64,000 bases of DNA, from positions 165,124 through 229,123 of the forward strand of contig NZ_JACHCC010000006.1 in assembly GCF_014207135.1 (NCBI RefSeq), written 5' to 3'. Positions 55,780 through 63,043 of this stretch are shown here, in pieces. Source of the stretch: Pedobacter cryoconitis (GTDB lineage: Bacteria; Bacteroidota; Bacteroidia; Sphingobacteriales; Sphingobacteriaceae). Position 1 is the first letter of the stretch, and the number at the start of each line of letters is the position of its first letter. The position numbers and the translations under genes are program-made. Under the pieces are notes generated by a model. It was not told the origin of the DNA. It did not search any database and saw only the letters and a program-made list of their open reading frames with translations.

Positions 55780-56877
55780 TTAAGCTAATTGTTTTTGCTT
55801 TTCTATTGCATTTAATAATTTCTCATAGGGCGCGTTGAATTTCTCTATGCCTTCATCTTCCAGTTGCTGGGTAAGTTTTGCCAGGTCAATGTCTTCATGA
55901 CGTAACTGTGCTAATACGGATGAGGCACCTTCGAGATCTATTTCCAGCCTGTTTTCGGGATCACCATGATCACGGTAAGCCTCGAGAGTTTCTATAGGGA
56001 TGGTATCTACTGTATCAGGGCCGATCAGTGCTTCTACATATTTAGTGTCTTTAAATGCGGGGTTTTTACTGCTTGTACTGGCCCATAGTAAACGCTGCGG
56101 CCTGGCACCAAGAGCAGCCAGTTTTTCCCATCTCGGACCGGTGAAGACTTCTTTGTAAATCTCGTATGCTTTTTTTGCTGAAGCAATAGCTACTTCGCCT
56201 TTCAGTTCACCTAAATGTCTTTCTTCCAGTATAGGGTCAATCAGTACATCTATACGGCTTAAAAAGAAACTGGCTACTGAAGCAATGTCTTTGATGCTTT
56301 CGCCTCTTGCTGCGCGTTCTTCCAGGCCTTCAATATAGGCATCTGTTACTTTTCTGTAACGTTCCAACCCGAACAATAAGGTTACATTAATGTTTAACCC
56401 TTCGGAGATAGTTTTTTTGATGGCCGCCAGACCAGGTTGTGTACCCGGAATTTTAATCATTACGTTTTTACGGTTGACCTCTTTCCAAAGATGGAGGGCC
56501 TGTTTAATAGTGCCTGCTGTATCCATCGCCAATAATGGTGATACTTCCAGACTTGCATAACCATCAGCACCTTTTGGTTCTTCATTATATACAGGCAGTA
56601 ATAAATCTGCCGCCTGCTGGATATCTTTAATAGCCAGGTGGTAAAAAATATCTTCGTTACTCAGCGCGCTTTTTGCTAATCCGGCAATATCTGCATCATA
56701 GTCGGCACTGCTGCTGATTGCCTTTTCAAAAATTGCAGGATTTGAGGTAAGGCCCCTTACGCCATCTATTTCTATCAGATTCTTAAGTTTCCCAGATTTA
56801 ATAATTTCACGGTCAATAAAGTCAAGCCAGATACTCTGACCGAAATCGTGTATTCTCTTTACATTATTCGCTTCCAT
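55780..56877 (-). CDS. tal: transaldolase
   Basis: A 365-residue pentose-phosphate enzyme that moves dihydroxyacetone units between sugar phosphates. The LTSNPAIFEKAI segment near 43-54 and VMIKIPGT with the Schiff-base Lys142 are diagnostic. Its length and WASTSSKNPAFKDTKYVEALIGPDTVDTIP segment fit the longer type found in actinobacteria and cyanobacteria. It stands alone, with a short insertion-element-like remnant (56898-56932) directly upstream of the start. Confidence 0.94.
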   Translation of the reverse strand: MEANNVKRIHDFGQSIWLDFIDREIIKSGKLKNLIEIDGVRGLTSNPAIFEKAISSSADYDADIAGLAKSALSNEDIFYHLAIKDIQQAADLLLPVYNEEPKGADGYASLEVSPLLAMDTAGTIKQALHLWKEVNRKNVMIKIPGTQPGLAAIKKTISEGLNINVTLLFGLERYRKVTDAYIEGLEERAARGESIKDIASVASFFLSRIDVLIDPILEERHLGELKGEVAIASAKKAYEIYKEVFTGPRWEKLAALGARPQRLLWASTSSKNPAFKDTKYVEALIGPDTVDTIPIETLEAYRDHGDPENRLEIDLEGASSVLAQLRHEDIDLAKLTQQLEDEGIEKFNAPYEKLLNAIEKQKQLA

Positions 56878-56897
56878 ATTGTATTCTTTTAGGAAAA

Positions 56898-56932
56898 AAC
56901 AAATGAGCAGGCTGAAATGTTTAGAACCCGCT
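56898..56932 (+). repeat. second remnant resembling the palindromic element end
   Basis: AAACAAATGAGCAG recurs exactly here (from about 56898) and at the right arm of the element near sucD (about 7198-7211). The following bases, leading to gtttagaacccgc, resemble its tip with gaps. It covers the leader of the transaldolase gene. Only one arm is present. Confidence 0.4.
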
Positions 56933-56972
56933 TAAAATATATCCAGGATAGATGCCGGATCTGTAATTTTAT

Positions 56973-56980
56973 TAACTTTG
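56973..56980 (+). promoter_or_regulatory. -7 promoter element for mtgA
   Basis: TAACTTTG ends four bases before the mtgA ATG, so the mRNA should be leaderless. Confidence 0.55.
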
Positions 56981-56984
56981 GGCG

Positions 56985-57713
56985 ATGGCTAGAAAACGTG
57001 GCAAAACCAGTAAATCAAAGAAATTCGACTTCAGAAACTTTCCGATACTCATAGGTAAATGTATATTATGGTTTTTTCTGACTACCATCCTCTGGGTAGT
57101 AGCCTATAGGTTTATTAACCCGCCTTTTACCTTATTGATGATTATGCGTAATATCGAACGTAAATCGGATGGTAAAACCTTTAAAACGGATAAAGAATGG
57201 GTTAAGTTCAGCGAGATGTCTGACCAGATCAAGAGAGCTGCTGTAGCTGGGGAGGATCAGAAGTTTGTGCATCACTGGGGTTTTGATATGAAAGCTATCG
57301 GAAAAGCATACAGTGCCAACAAAGAAGACAGTACTAAAGTTAAAGGGGGGAGTACGATTTCGCAGCAGACAGCCAAGAATGTATTCCTCTGGCCGGGCAG
57401 GTCATGGGTACGTAAAGGGTTTGAAGCTTATTTTACGGTCCTGATTGAAATGATATGGAGTAAACAGCGGATACTTGAAGTATATCTCAATGTCATAGAA
57501 ATGGGAGATGGTATCTATGGAGCTGAAGCCGCTGCACAAAGCTATTATGGGAAGTCGTGCAGGAATCTGAACAGATCTGAAGCTGCATTGATTGTAGCCT
57601 GTTTTCCTAATCCGTTACGATGGACACCTGAACATCCTACTTTATACATCAGACACAGGCAGTACCTGATCATGAAAAATATAAGGAACCTGGGTCCTTT
57701 AAAATTCAAGTAA
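56985..57713 (+). CDS. mtgA: monofunctional peptidoglycan glycosyltransferase
   Basis: MtgA polymerises lipid II into glycan strands on the outer face of the inner membrane. The 242-residue protein has a basic cytoplasmic start, one membrane helix (~21-43) and a GT51 domain. The catalytic Glu90 lies in AVAGEDQKFVHHWGFD, and GGSTISQQTAKNVFLW, KQRILEVYLNVIEMGDGIYGAEAAAQSYYGKS and EAALIVACFPNP are seen. There is no transpeptidase domain. The -7 element sits four bases before the ATG. Confidence 0.94.
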   Translation: MARKRGKTSKSKKFDFRNFPILIGKCILWFFLTTILWVVAYRFINPPFTLLMIMRNIERKSDGKTFKTDKEWVKFSEMSDQIKRAAVAGEDQKFVHHWGFDMKAIGKAYSANKEDSTKVKGGSTISQQTAKNVFLWPGRSWVRKGFEAYFTVLIEMIWSKQRILEVYLNVIEMGDGIYGAEAAAQSYYGKSCRNLNRSEAALIVACFPNPLRWTPEHPTLYIRHRQYLIMKNIRNLGPLKFK

Positions 57714-57731
57714 GAGACAAGTTAATATAGA

Positions 57732-57768
57732 TTTTCGCGGATTAAAGTAAGTCCGCGAAAACTTTTTT
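57732..57768 (+). terminator. mtgA terminator inside the convergent gene's 3' end
   Basis: Perfect 10-bp arms ttttcgcgga (57732-57741) and tccgcgaaaa (57752-57761), then cttttttat. The right arm encodes the last residues (FADL) of the convergent gene on the minus strand. Confidence 0.8.
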
Positions 57769-58221
57769 ATGCCAGCTTTCCTTAAAAGGAACTTCCCATT
57801 TTGTCTCGAAATCTTCCAGTGTCTGTACCATATTGTTAAATACAATAGAGTCGTGGTTGATGTTTTTGATGCTGATCAGGGTTTCAAAATCTTCTTTATT
57901 AACGACATTCACTTTGCCGTCAACTTTATAGGCCATATTGAAACGGTTAAACAGGTCTATACCATATTCACTTTCGATACCTTTAATTACGCGTACTGAG
58001 GTATCAATAGAACAGCCTGTTGCACCCGCAGTAGCTTCGTCTACAGTGAAAATAATAAAATAATTATACCTGATTTCTGCTTTTGCCTGTAACTGGTGGC
58101 CATGGGCTTTCCATTGTGCGGTAAAACCGTCCAGCTGCTGCTGAATTGCACTCACCTCCTGGTCAGTGAATTCGCGATCACTTTGGTAGATCCAAACCTT
58201 TGATTGTGGAGAAAAACTCAT
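57742..58221 (-). CDS. conserved Bacteroidota protein of unknown function
   Basis: A 159-residue soluble protein opening MSFSPQSKVWIYQSDREFTDQEVSAIQQQLDGF. Similar proteins in the phylum are sometimes labelled ABC transporter ATPase, but no Walker motif is present, so I do not follow that name. The segment ATAGATGCSIDTSVRVIKGIE includes a single Cys that could be catalytic. Its 3' end carries the mtgA terminator, and its -7 element ends four bases before the ATG. Confidence 0.68.
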   Translation of the reverse strand: MSFSPQSKVWIYQSDREFTDQEVSAIQQQLDGFTAQWKAHGHQLQAKAEIRYNYFIIFTVDEATAGATGCSIDTSVRVIKGIESEYGIDLFNRFNMAYKVDGKVNVVNKEDFETLISIKNINHDSIVFNNMVQTLEDFETKWEVPFKESWHKKVFADLL

Positions 58222-58225
58222 ATCA

Positions 58226-58233
58226 CAAATTTA
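58226..58233 (-). promoter_or_regulatory. -7 promoter element for the 57742-58221 gene
   Basis: Minus-strand TAAATTTG ends four bases before ATG 58221, implying a leaderless transcript. Confidence 0.5.
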
Positions 58234-58272
58234 GCATTTTATTTAAATTGACATTCTTAAATATCTAAAGAG

Positions 58273-58749
58273 ATGAAAAAGTTTACAATCTCCTTAAAAA
58301 TATGCTCATTTACCCTGTTATGTGCTGTTTTTCTATCTTTTTCATCGTATGGTCCAACAGAGGAAGAGGCTGTATATGTACAGCAAAAGCTTTATAATCA
58401 TTACAACGCTGAGGTGTCAGGTAAAAGTATTAAGAAGTATGAATTACATGTTACTAACACTGGGTTCTGTCGTTATAAGTGTTTTTTAAACAGTGGTAAA
58501 ATTGAATACTTCTCCTTTAATCTGCTTAAATATAAAGAGATAGATTATGCGGGTACGACGCAGACCGGAACACTCATTTTACGGACTAAAGGGGATGATG
58601 TCATTGTACAGACCTATAATGACAGTAAAGGAGAGGATGTGGATAGTATGTCCACTTTTATGGTTATCCCACTTAAGAACATCGAGCCTGAAGAGCTGAA
58701 TGATCTGGCTGAGAAATTTCAGCGGATGAGTGAGAAGCTCCATCAATAG
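58273..58749 (+). CDS. secreted hypothetical protein
   Basis: A 158-residue protein with an N-terminal hydrophobic signal (about 1-26) and an alpha/beta body with alternating charged strands. Two cysteines lie near 66 and 70 (FCRYKC). No family is recognised. Its 3' end overlaps the convergent MBL-fold gene by 77 nt, an unusually long overlap. Confidence 0.58.
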   Translation: MKKFTISLKICSFTLLCAVFLSFSSYGPTEEEAVYVQQKLYNHYNAEVSGKSIKKYELHVTNTGFCRYKCFLNSGKIEYFSFNLLKYKEIDYAGTTQTGTLILRTKGDDVIVQTYNDSKGEDVDSMSTFMVIPLKNIEPEELNDLAEKFQRMSEKLHQ

Positions 58750-59512
58750 TAAATACCGGTGTTTCCATCTCACGCGAAGCCACAATAATCATCGTATCCT
58801 GAGCATGCTGCTTAAACAGGTTTTCAACCAGTGCCGGGTTATTATTGTCTTTTGACAGATGGGATAGCAACAGATGGGTTAATCTGGGCGGACGCGAGCT
58901 TATAAATAATTCTAAAGCCTGTTTATTACTCAGGTGACCAAATCCATCGCTGATTCTTTTTTTAAGGTAATAGGGGTAATTACCATTGTGTAAAAGTTCC
59001 TCATCATAGTTAGCTTCCAGGAATGCGGCATCACATTGCTGAAAATGGTGTGTAAGTTGTTCACACACTATACCCAGATCTGTAAAAACACCAATTTTGA
59101 TAGCTCCGCAGGTAACCATAAAACTATGCGGTTCTGCAGCATCATGTATTTTAGGGAAACAGGTGATATGCATGGAACCAATCTGTACAATCTGATGACT
59201 GGTAAAAGGATTGACTAAATCCAAAGGCAAATCCAGCTTGCTGTTATCCAGTGTAGCCGGAGTAATATAAACCGGGATACGGTACTTTTTAGCCATTACT
59301 GTCAGTCCGCGGATATGATCACCGTGTTCGTGGGAGATGAAAATAGCTTTCACCTTTCCCATTGATAGGCCCAGGCGAAGCATTCTTTTCTCTGTTTCCC
59401 TGCATGATATTCCCGCATCAATCAGTACGGCGTCCTGTGCATTACCAACGTAATAACAGTTGCCGTTACTGCCTGAATTTAAAGACGTAATAAAAAGGGG
59501 GTTACAACCCAT
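58673..59512 (-). CDS. MBL-fold metallo-hydrolase (YycJ/WalJ-like)
   Basis: ATG 59512 is chosen since family members begin shortly before ITSLNSGSNGNCYYVG; the ORF could start 13 codons earlier. The 279-residue enzyme has the metal motif HEHGDH (His61, His63, Asp65, His66), a later His in FPKIHDAAEPHSF, and FTDLG plus LSHLS segments. YycJ-type enzymes are linked to DNA repair or cell-wall control and may be exonucleases. It overlaps the preceding Fe-S gene by 11 nt, so it belongs to that operon. The C-terminal tail overlaps the gene on the other strand. Confidence 0.86.
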   Translation of the reverse strand: MGCNPLFITSLNSGSNGNCYYVGNAQDAVLIDAGISCRETEKRMLRLGLSMGKVKAIFISHEHGDHIRGLTVMAKKYRIPVYITPATLDNSKLDLPLDLVNPFTSHQIVQIGSMHITCFPKIHDAAEPHSFMVTCGAIKIGVFTDLGIVCEQLTHHFQQCDAAFLEANYDEELLHNGNYPYYLKKRISDGFGHLSNKQALELFISSRPPRLTHLLLSHLSKDNNNPALVENLFKQHAQDTMIIVASREMETPVFTIDGASHSSAEISQPDHSALQARCS

Positions 59513-60302
59513 TTGCTCTTGCTGTAATTTCTGCAATATCCAATACTTCAACGTTTTGGTTCTGATCTTTCATTTTAATACCGTCACTCAGCATGGTCAT
59601 ACAGAAAGGACAGCCGGCTGCTACAATATTAGGATTTGTTTCCAGAGCTTCTTCGATTCTTTCTATGTTGATGTCCTTATTCCCTTTTTCTGGTTCCTTG
59701 AACATCTGCGCACCACCGGCACCACAGCAAAGGCCATTAGATTTACAGCGTTTCATTTCGACCAGCTGAGCATCCAGAACTTCCAGGGCTTTTCTCGGAG
59801 CCTCATATATACCATTGCCACGACCTAAATAGCACGGATCATGATAAGTGATTTTTTTGCCTTTGAAGCTTTCGCCTCCTTCGGCTTTCAGTTTACCGTC
59901 GTTAATCAGATCCTGGATCAATTGTGTATGGTGAATAACTTCGTAAGTACCACCAAGCCCAGGGTATTCGTTTTTAATAGTATTAAAACAATGTGGACAG
60001 CCGGTTACGATTTTTTTAATATTATATCCGTTGAGTACCTCGATGTTGGTCATGGCCTGCATCTGAAACAGAAATTCATTTCCGGCGCGTTTTGCAGGGT
60101 CACCTGTACAGCTTTCTTCTGTTCCCAGTACCGCATATTTGATACCCACATGGTGAAGTATCTTGCAAATATCGCGTGTTGTTTTTTGTGCACGTTCATC
60201 GTAACTCCCTGCACAGCCTACCCAGAATAAGATCTCAGGTTCTTCGCCCCTGGCTATCATTTCTGCCATTGTAGGCACTTCTATATTTAGTTTCGCGCTC
60301 AT
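59502..60302 (-). CDS. (Fe-S)-binding protein with two CCG domains (HdrB-like)
   Basis: A 266-residue soluble protein with two CCG domains: the first spans VGCAGSYDERAQ to TGCPHCFNTIKNEYP, the second spans DPCYLGRGNGIYEAPR, LCCGAGGAQMF and AGCPFCMTML. In heterodisulfide reductase subunit B such domains bind an unusual [4Fe-4S] cluster. It follows the membrane-bound ferredoxin-like gene by 27 bp, so the two probably form one electron-transfer unit. The real electron donor and acceptor are unknown; glycolate-oxidase- or lactate-oxidase-like roles are also possible. Confidence 0.88.
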   Translation of the reverse strand: MSAKLNIEVPTMAEMIARGEEPEILFWVGCAGSYDERAQKTTRDICKILHHVGIKYAVLGTEESCTGDPAKRAGNEFLFQMQAMTNIEVLNGYNIKKIVTGCPHCFNTIKNEYPGLGGTYEVIHHTQLIQDLINDGKLKAEGGESFKGKKITYHDPCYLGRGNGIYEAPRKALEVLDAQLVEMKRCKSNGLCCGAGGAQMFKEPEKGNKDINIERIEEALETNPNIVAAGCPFCMTMLSDGIKMKDQNQNVEVLDIAEITARANGL

Positions 60303-60329
60303 TATTCAGCTTGAGTAATAGATTAAAAT

Positions 60330-61625
60330 TTAGTTTTCTTTAGCCCAGTTCAACCGGTCGGCCGGAGAGTATTTCCACGGTGCACCGTTATTCTCAATGT
60401 TCCCTAACATGGCGTTGATACTGGATGGTGCCTGTGATTCTTCCATTACAGCATACCTTCTCAGATCTGTAATTATCGCCAGCGGATCGATATTGATCGG
60501 ACAGGCCTCAACACATGCATTACAACTTGTACACGCCCATATTTCCTCTCTGGTGATATAATCATCAATCAGGGATTTGCCATCATCAAAACCAGCCCCA
60601 CCTTTGTCAAGGTTTTTACCAACCTCTTCCATACGGTCACGGGTATCCATCATGATTTTACGTGGAGAAAGCAGTTTCCCGGTAATATTAGCCGGACAAA
60701 CTGAAGTACACCGTCCGCATTCGGTGCAGGTATAGGCATTCATGAGATTTACCCATGATAAATCATTAACATCTTTGGCACCAAATCTTCCTGCAGCAGC
60801 TTCTGGTGGAGTGAAGGAAGGATCAAGCATCGCTTTGACCTCATTGGTAACACTTTGCATATTGCTGAATTCACCTTTAGGCTCCAGGTTTGAAAAATAA
60901 GTATTTGGAAAGGCAAACAGAATATGGAAATGTTTAGAGTAGGGCAGGTAGTTCAGAAAGCAAAGGATACCTACGATGTGAAACCACCAGCAGCTTCTCT
61001 CTATCATGATCAGACTACTTTCGGTACCTGGTAATAAATTCTGTAAGAACTGACTCACCGGAAAAGCACCTGCAGTGATATAATGATGTGCACCTAAAGC
61101 TTGTAATTTGGCATCAGCCGCATTCATCAGCAAAAAAGCTGTCATCAGCAGTATTTCAGTGAAGAGGATATAATTAGCATCAGACTTAGGCCATCCTTTT
61201 AGTTCAGGACTTGTAAATCTCTTGAGTTTTAATATGTTTCTTCTGATCAGGAAAATGGCACAGGAAAGCCACACACCAAGGGCAAGGAATTCAAATGACC
61301 CAATCAGAAAGTTATAGACACTACCTAATCCGCCGAAAATGCGGTGTGTACCAAATACGCCGTCAATCATAATTTCGAGTACCTCGATGTTAATGATTAC
61401 AAAACCCACATACACTATAAAGTGCAGTGCAGCAGGGATAGGACGGACTACCATCTTACTCTGCCCCAAGGCAACCCTGATCATGGTCATCATTCGTTTT
61501 GAAGGCTGGTCAGAGCGGTCTGCCGGTCTGCCAATCTTAATATTGCGGATCACCTTTTTCAGGTTGAAACTGAAGAGTGCAATCGCCGCTAATGTAATAG
61601 CGATAAATAGAATTTGTGAAATCAT
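60330..61625 (-). CDS. membrane-bound Fe-S oxidoreductase (HdrC/HdrE-like fusion)
   Basis: A 431-residue protein. The N-terminal ~240 residues hold about six membrane helices and several His residues (for example His68, His180, His181, His216, His232, His234) that could bind heme as in NarI/HdrE proteins. The C-terminal part has two [4Fe-4S] motifs: Cys300, 303, 306 and 310 (CTECGRCTSVCP) and Cys365, 368, 371 and 375 (CTSCNACVEACP). With the downstream CCG protein it resembles a menaquinone-linked redox complex. The substrate cannot be told from sequence. It starts the operon that ends with the MBL-fold gene. Confidence 0.88.
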   Translation of the reverse strand: MISQILFIAITLAAIALFSFNLKKVIRNIKIGRPADRSDQPSKRMMTMIRVALGQSKMVVRPIPAALHFIVYVGFVIINIEVLEIMIDGVFGTHRIFGGLGSVYNFLIGSFEFLALGVWLSCAIFLIRRNILKLKRFTSPELKGWPKSDANYILFTEILLMTAFLLMNAADAKLQALGAHHYITAGAFPVSQFLQNLLPGTESSLIMIERSCWWFHIVGILCFLNYLPYSKHFHILFAFPNTYFSNLEPKGEFSNMQSVTNEVKAMLDPSFTPPEAAAGRFGAKDVNDLSWVNLMNAYTCTECGRCTSVCPANITGKLLSPRKIMMDTRDRMEEVGKNLDKGGAGFDDGKSLIDDYITREEIWACTSCNACVEACPINIDPLAIITDLRRYAVMEESQAPSSINAMLGNIENNGAPWKYSPADRLNWAKEN

Positions 61626-61761
61626 TATTTGGTCAATCTTTTACAGTAACGCTAAGTTAAAATATTTAGCAGTAAAAAAATACTATGCAAGCATAATTAT
61701 TTTAAATTTAGAGCGGTTTTAAATAAATCTGGGGCCTTTTTTAAATTTTTCAAAAAAAAGT

Positions 61762-61791
61762 TTTGCAATTCAAAAAAAGAAACTACATTTG
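61762..61791 (+). promoter_or_regulatory. tRNA-Phe promoter
   Basis: TTTG at 61762-61765 and TACATTTG at 61784-61791, 18 bp apart, match the Bacteroidota consensus. Transcription should begin near 61797, leaving a ~40-nt leader that holds a small aatatgt/acatatt stem (61809-61827). Confidence 0.7.
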
Positions 61792-61837
61792 CACTCCCAA
61801 CCGAGGGGAATATGTGTTAAACATATTTAAATAAGAT

Positions 61838-61910
61838 GGTGCGGTAGCTCAGTCGGTAGAGCAAAGGATTGAAAATCCTTGTGTCGCCGGTTCGATCCCG
61901 GCCCACACCA
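61838..61910 (+). tRNA. tRNA-Phe (anticodon GAA)
   Basis: The 73-nt cloverleaf is complete: D stem GCTC/GAGC (61847-61850, 61859-61862), anticodon stem AAGGA/TCCTT with loop TTGAAAA giving GAA (61871-61873), a 5-nt variable loop, T stem GCCGG/CCGGC and loop TTCGATC. CCA is not encoded after the discriminator A. The acceptor stem GGTGCGG/CCACACC has one mismatch, C5 (61842) against A68 (61905). Promoter and terminator flank it. Confidence 0.96.
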
Positions 61911-61915
61911 CTGCA

Positions 61916-61946
61916 AAAAGCTTCAGAGAAATCTGGAGCTTTTTTG
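61916..61946 (+). terminator. tRNA-Phe terminator
   Basis: Arms aaaagcttcaga (61916-61927) and tctggagctttt (61932-61943) with a GAAA tetraloop and trailing T residues, directly after the tRNA. Confidence 0.85.
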
Positions 61947-61992
61947 TTTCCGGACATTTCAGCCAAAACATTTCATCCAAAGAAAATCTGGA

Positions 61993-62904
61993 TTATGGAT
62001 AAAAAGATTTATGCTGGTAACTACCAGGAGTAATTCCTTCCAGCTTTTTAAATACTCTTATAAAATAATTCGCATCACTGAAACCAAGCTCATAGCTGAC
62101 CGCTGCTATTTTTGAACCTGGCTTGGTCAGCATTTGTTTGGCCAGGTTTATTTTTTCTGTCAGAATAAAATCGTTCGGACTGATTCCCAGTTCGCGTTTA
62201 AATAACCGGTAAAAAGTGGCTTTACTCATACAGGCTTTGCTACTCAGGTTATTGATGTTGATTTTTTCATTAAGATTGGCTTTAATATAACCAATGACGT
62301 AAGCTAGTGGATTATGTCCACTATCGGTAGTGCCAATTGATTTTAAGTTCTGAGTCTGCATAATCCTGACCAGCAATTCCTTTAAGGTCAGATCGGCCAG
62401 TACGTCTTTTTCTTTAGTGCCCTCGGCACAGATCCTGATGATTTTATTGATTAAATAGGCTATTTCCTCATTATTGTAAAAATGATACTGGTCATAGTTC
62501 AAAGCCCACTGATCAGCAGTAGCTTTAGGGAAATATTCATTCAGATAATTGATAGTTTGTTTAATCTGATCGTTATCAATGGCGAGTGCAATACACTGTG
62601 CGGGGTTTTCTACGGAAGCTTCGGGGAAATCTATTTTCATGGTATGCGCAGGAGGGACGATGACCGTTTCTCCAGGCAGGTAATCAAATTCTTTTTTATC
62701 AGAAAGATGCATGACTTTTTTTCCACGCAGCATACTGGTGATGACAAAATCGTTAAATGTCAGCGGTACTTTATAAGATTCAGCATAAGTTTCGAAAACA
62801 CTGAGTTCACATCGTTCCAGCGTATATGCTGTTCTGTTTTCGACAAGGGTATGCAGGTTTGCATCCTTACTCAATGCGACAAGATTTAATTTATGCTGCC
62901 TCAT
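61993..62904 (-). CDS. AraC-family transcriptional regulator
   Basis: A 303-residue regulator. The N-terminal ~190 residues form a cupin-like sensing domain (PGETVIVPPAHTMKIDFPE), and the C-terminal ~95 residues (from ~203) hold two helix-turn-helix units: SSKACMSKATFYRLFKRELG and IAAVSYELGFSDANYFIRVFKK. It is transcribed divergently from an aldehyde dehydrogenase gene. A pair of inverted 12-mers in the shared region could be its binding sites. The effector is probably an aldehyde or a related alcohol (inference). Confidence 0.9.
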   Translation of the reverse strand: MRQHKLNLVALSKDANLHTLVENRTAYTLERCELSVFETYAESYKVPLTFNDFVITSMLRGKKVMHLSDKKEFDYLPGETVIVPPAHTMKIDFPEASVENPAQCIALAIDNDQIKQTINYLNEYFPKATADQWALNYDQYHFYNNEEIAYLINKIIRICAEGTKEKDVLADLTLKELLVRIMQTQNLKSIGTTDSGHNPLAYVIGYIKANLNEKININNLSSKACMSKATFYRLFKRELGISPNDFILTEKINLAKQMLTKPGSKIAAVSYELGFSDANYFIRVFKKLEGITPGSYQHKSFYP

Positions 62905-62912
62905 ACCTCAGG

Positions 62913-63024
62913 TTTGGTTAGTGCTTATTTAAATAGTTTATTCATCCTGCAACAATAATGCTACTACTTGCTACAATTCTCCTATACAACAGCAGGATTA
63001 GCTGTTAGGTTTGTACTAACCAAA
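62913..63024. promoter_or_regulatory. inverted 12-mers in the AraC / aldehyde dehydrogenase divergent region
   Basis: TTTGGTTAGTGC (62913-62924) and GTACTAACCAAA (63013-63024) match as inverted repeats at 11 of 12 positions, with 88 bp between. One lies next to the AraC ATG, the other overlaps the dehydrogenase promoter. They are candidate regulator half-sites. Confidence 0.45.
63006..63013 (+). promoter_or_regulatory. -7 promoter element for the aldehyde dehydrogenase gene
   Basis: TAGGTTTG fits TAnnTTTG, 30 bases before the ATG at 63044. It shares one base with the right inverted 12-mer. Confidence 0.55.
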
Positions 63025-63043
63025 TTATAAAAAAAAGATCATC

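Noticed and set aside
57742..58221. Calling this gene an ABC transporter ATPase, as homologues are sometimes named
   Set aside because: No Walker A, Walker B or signature motif is present in the 159 residues.
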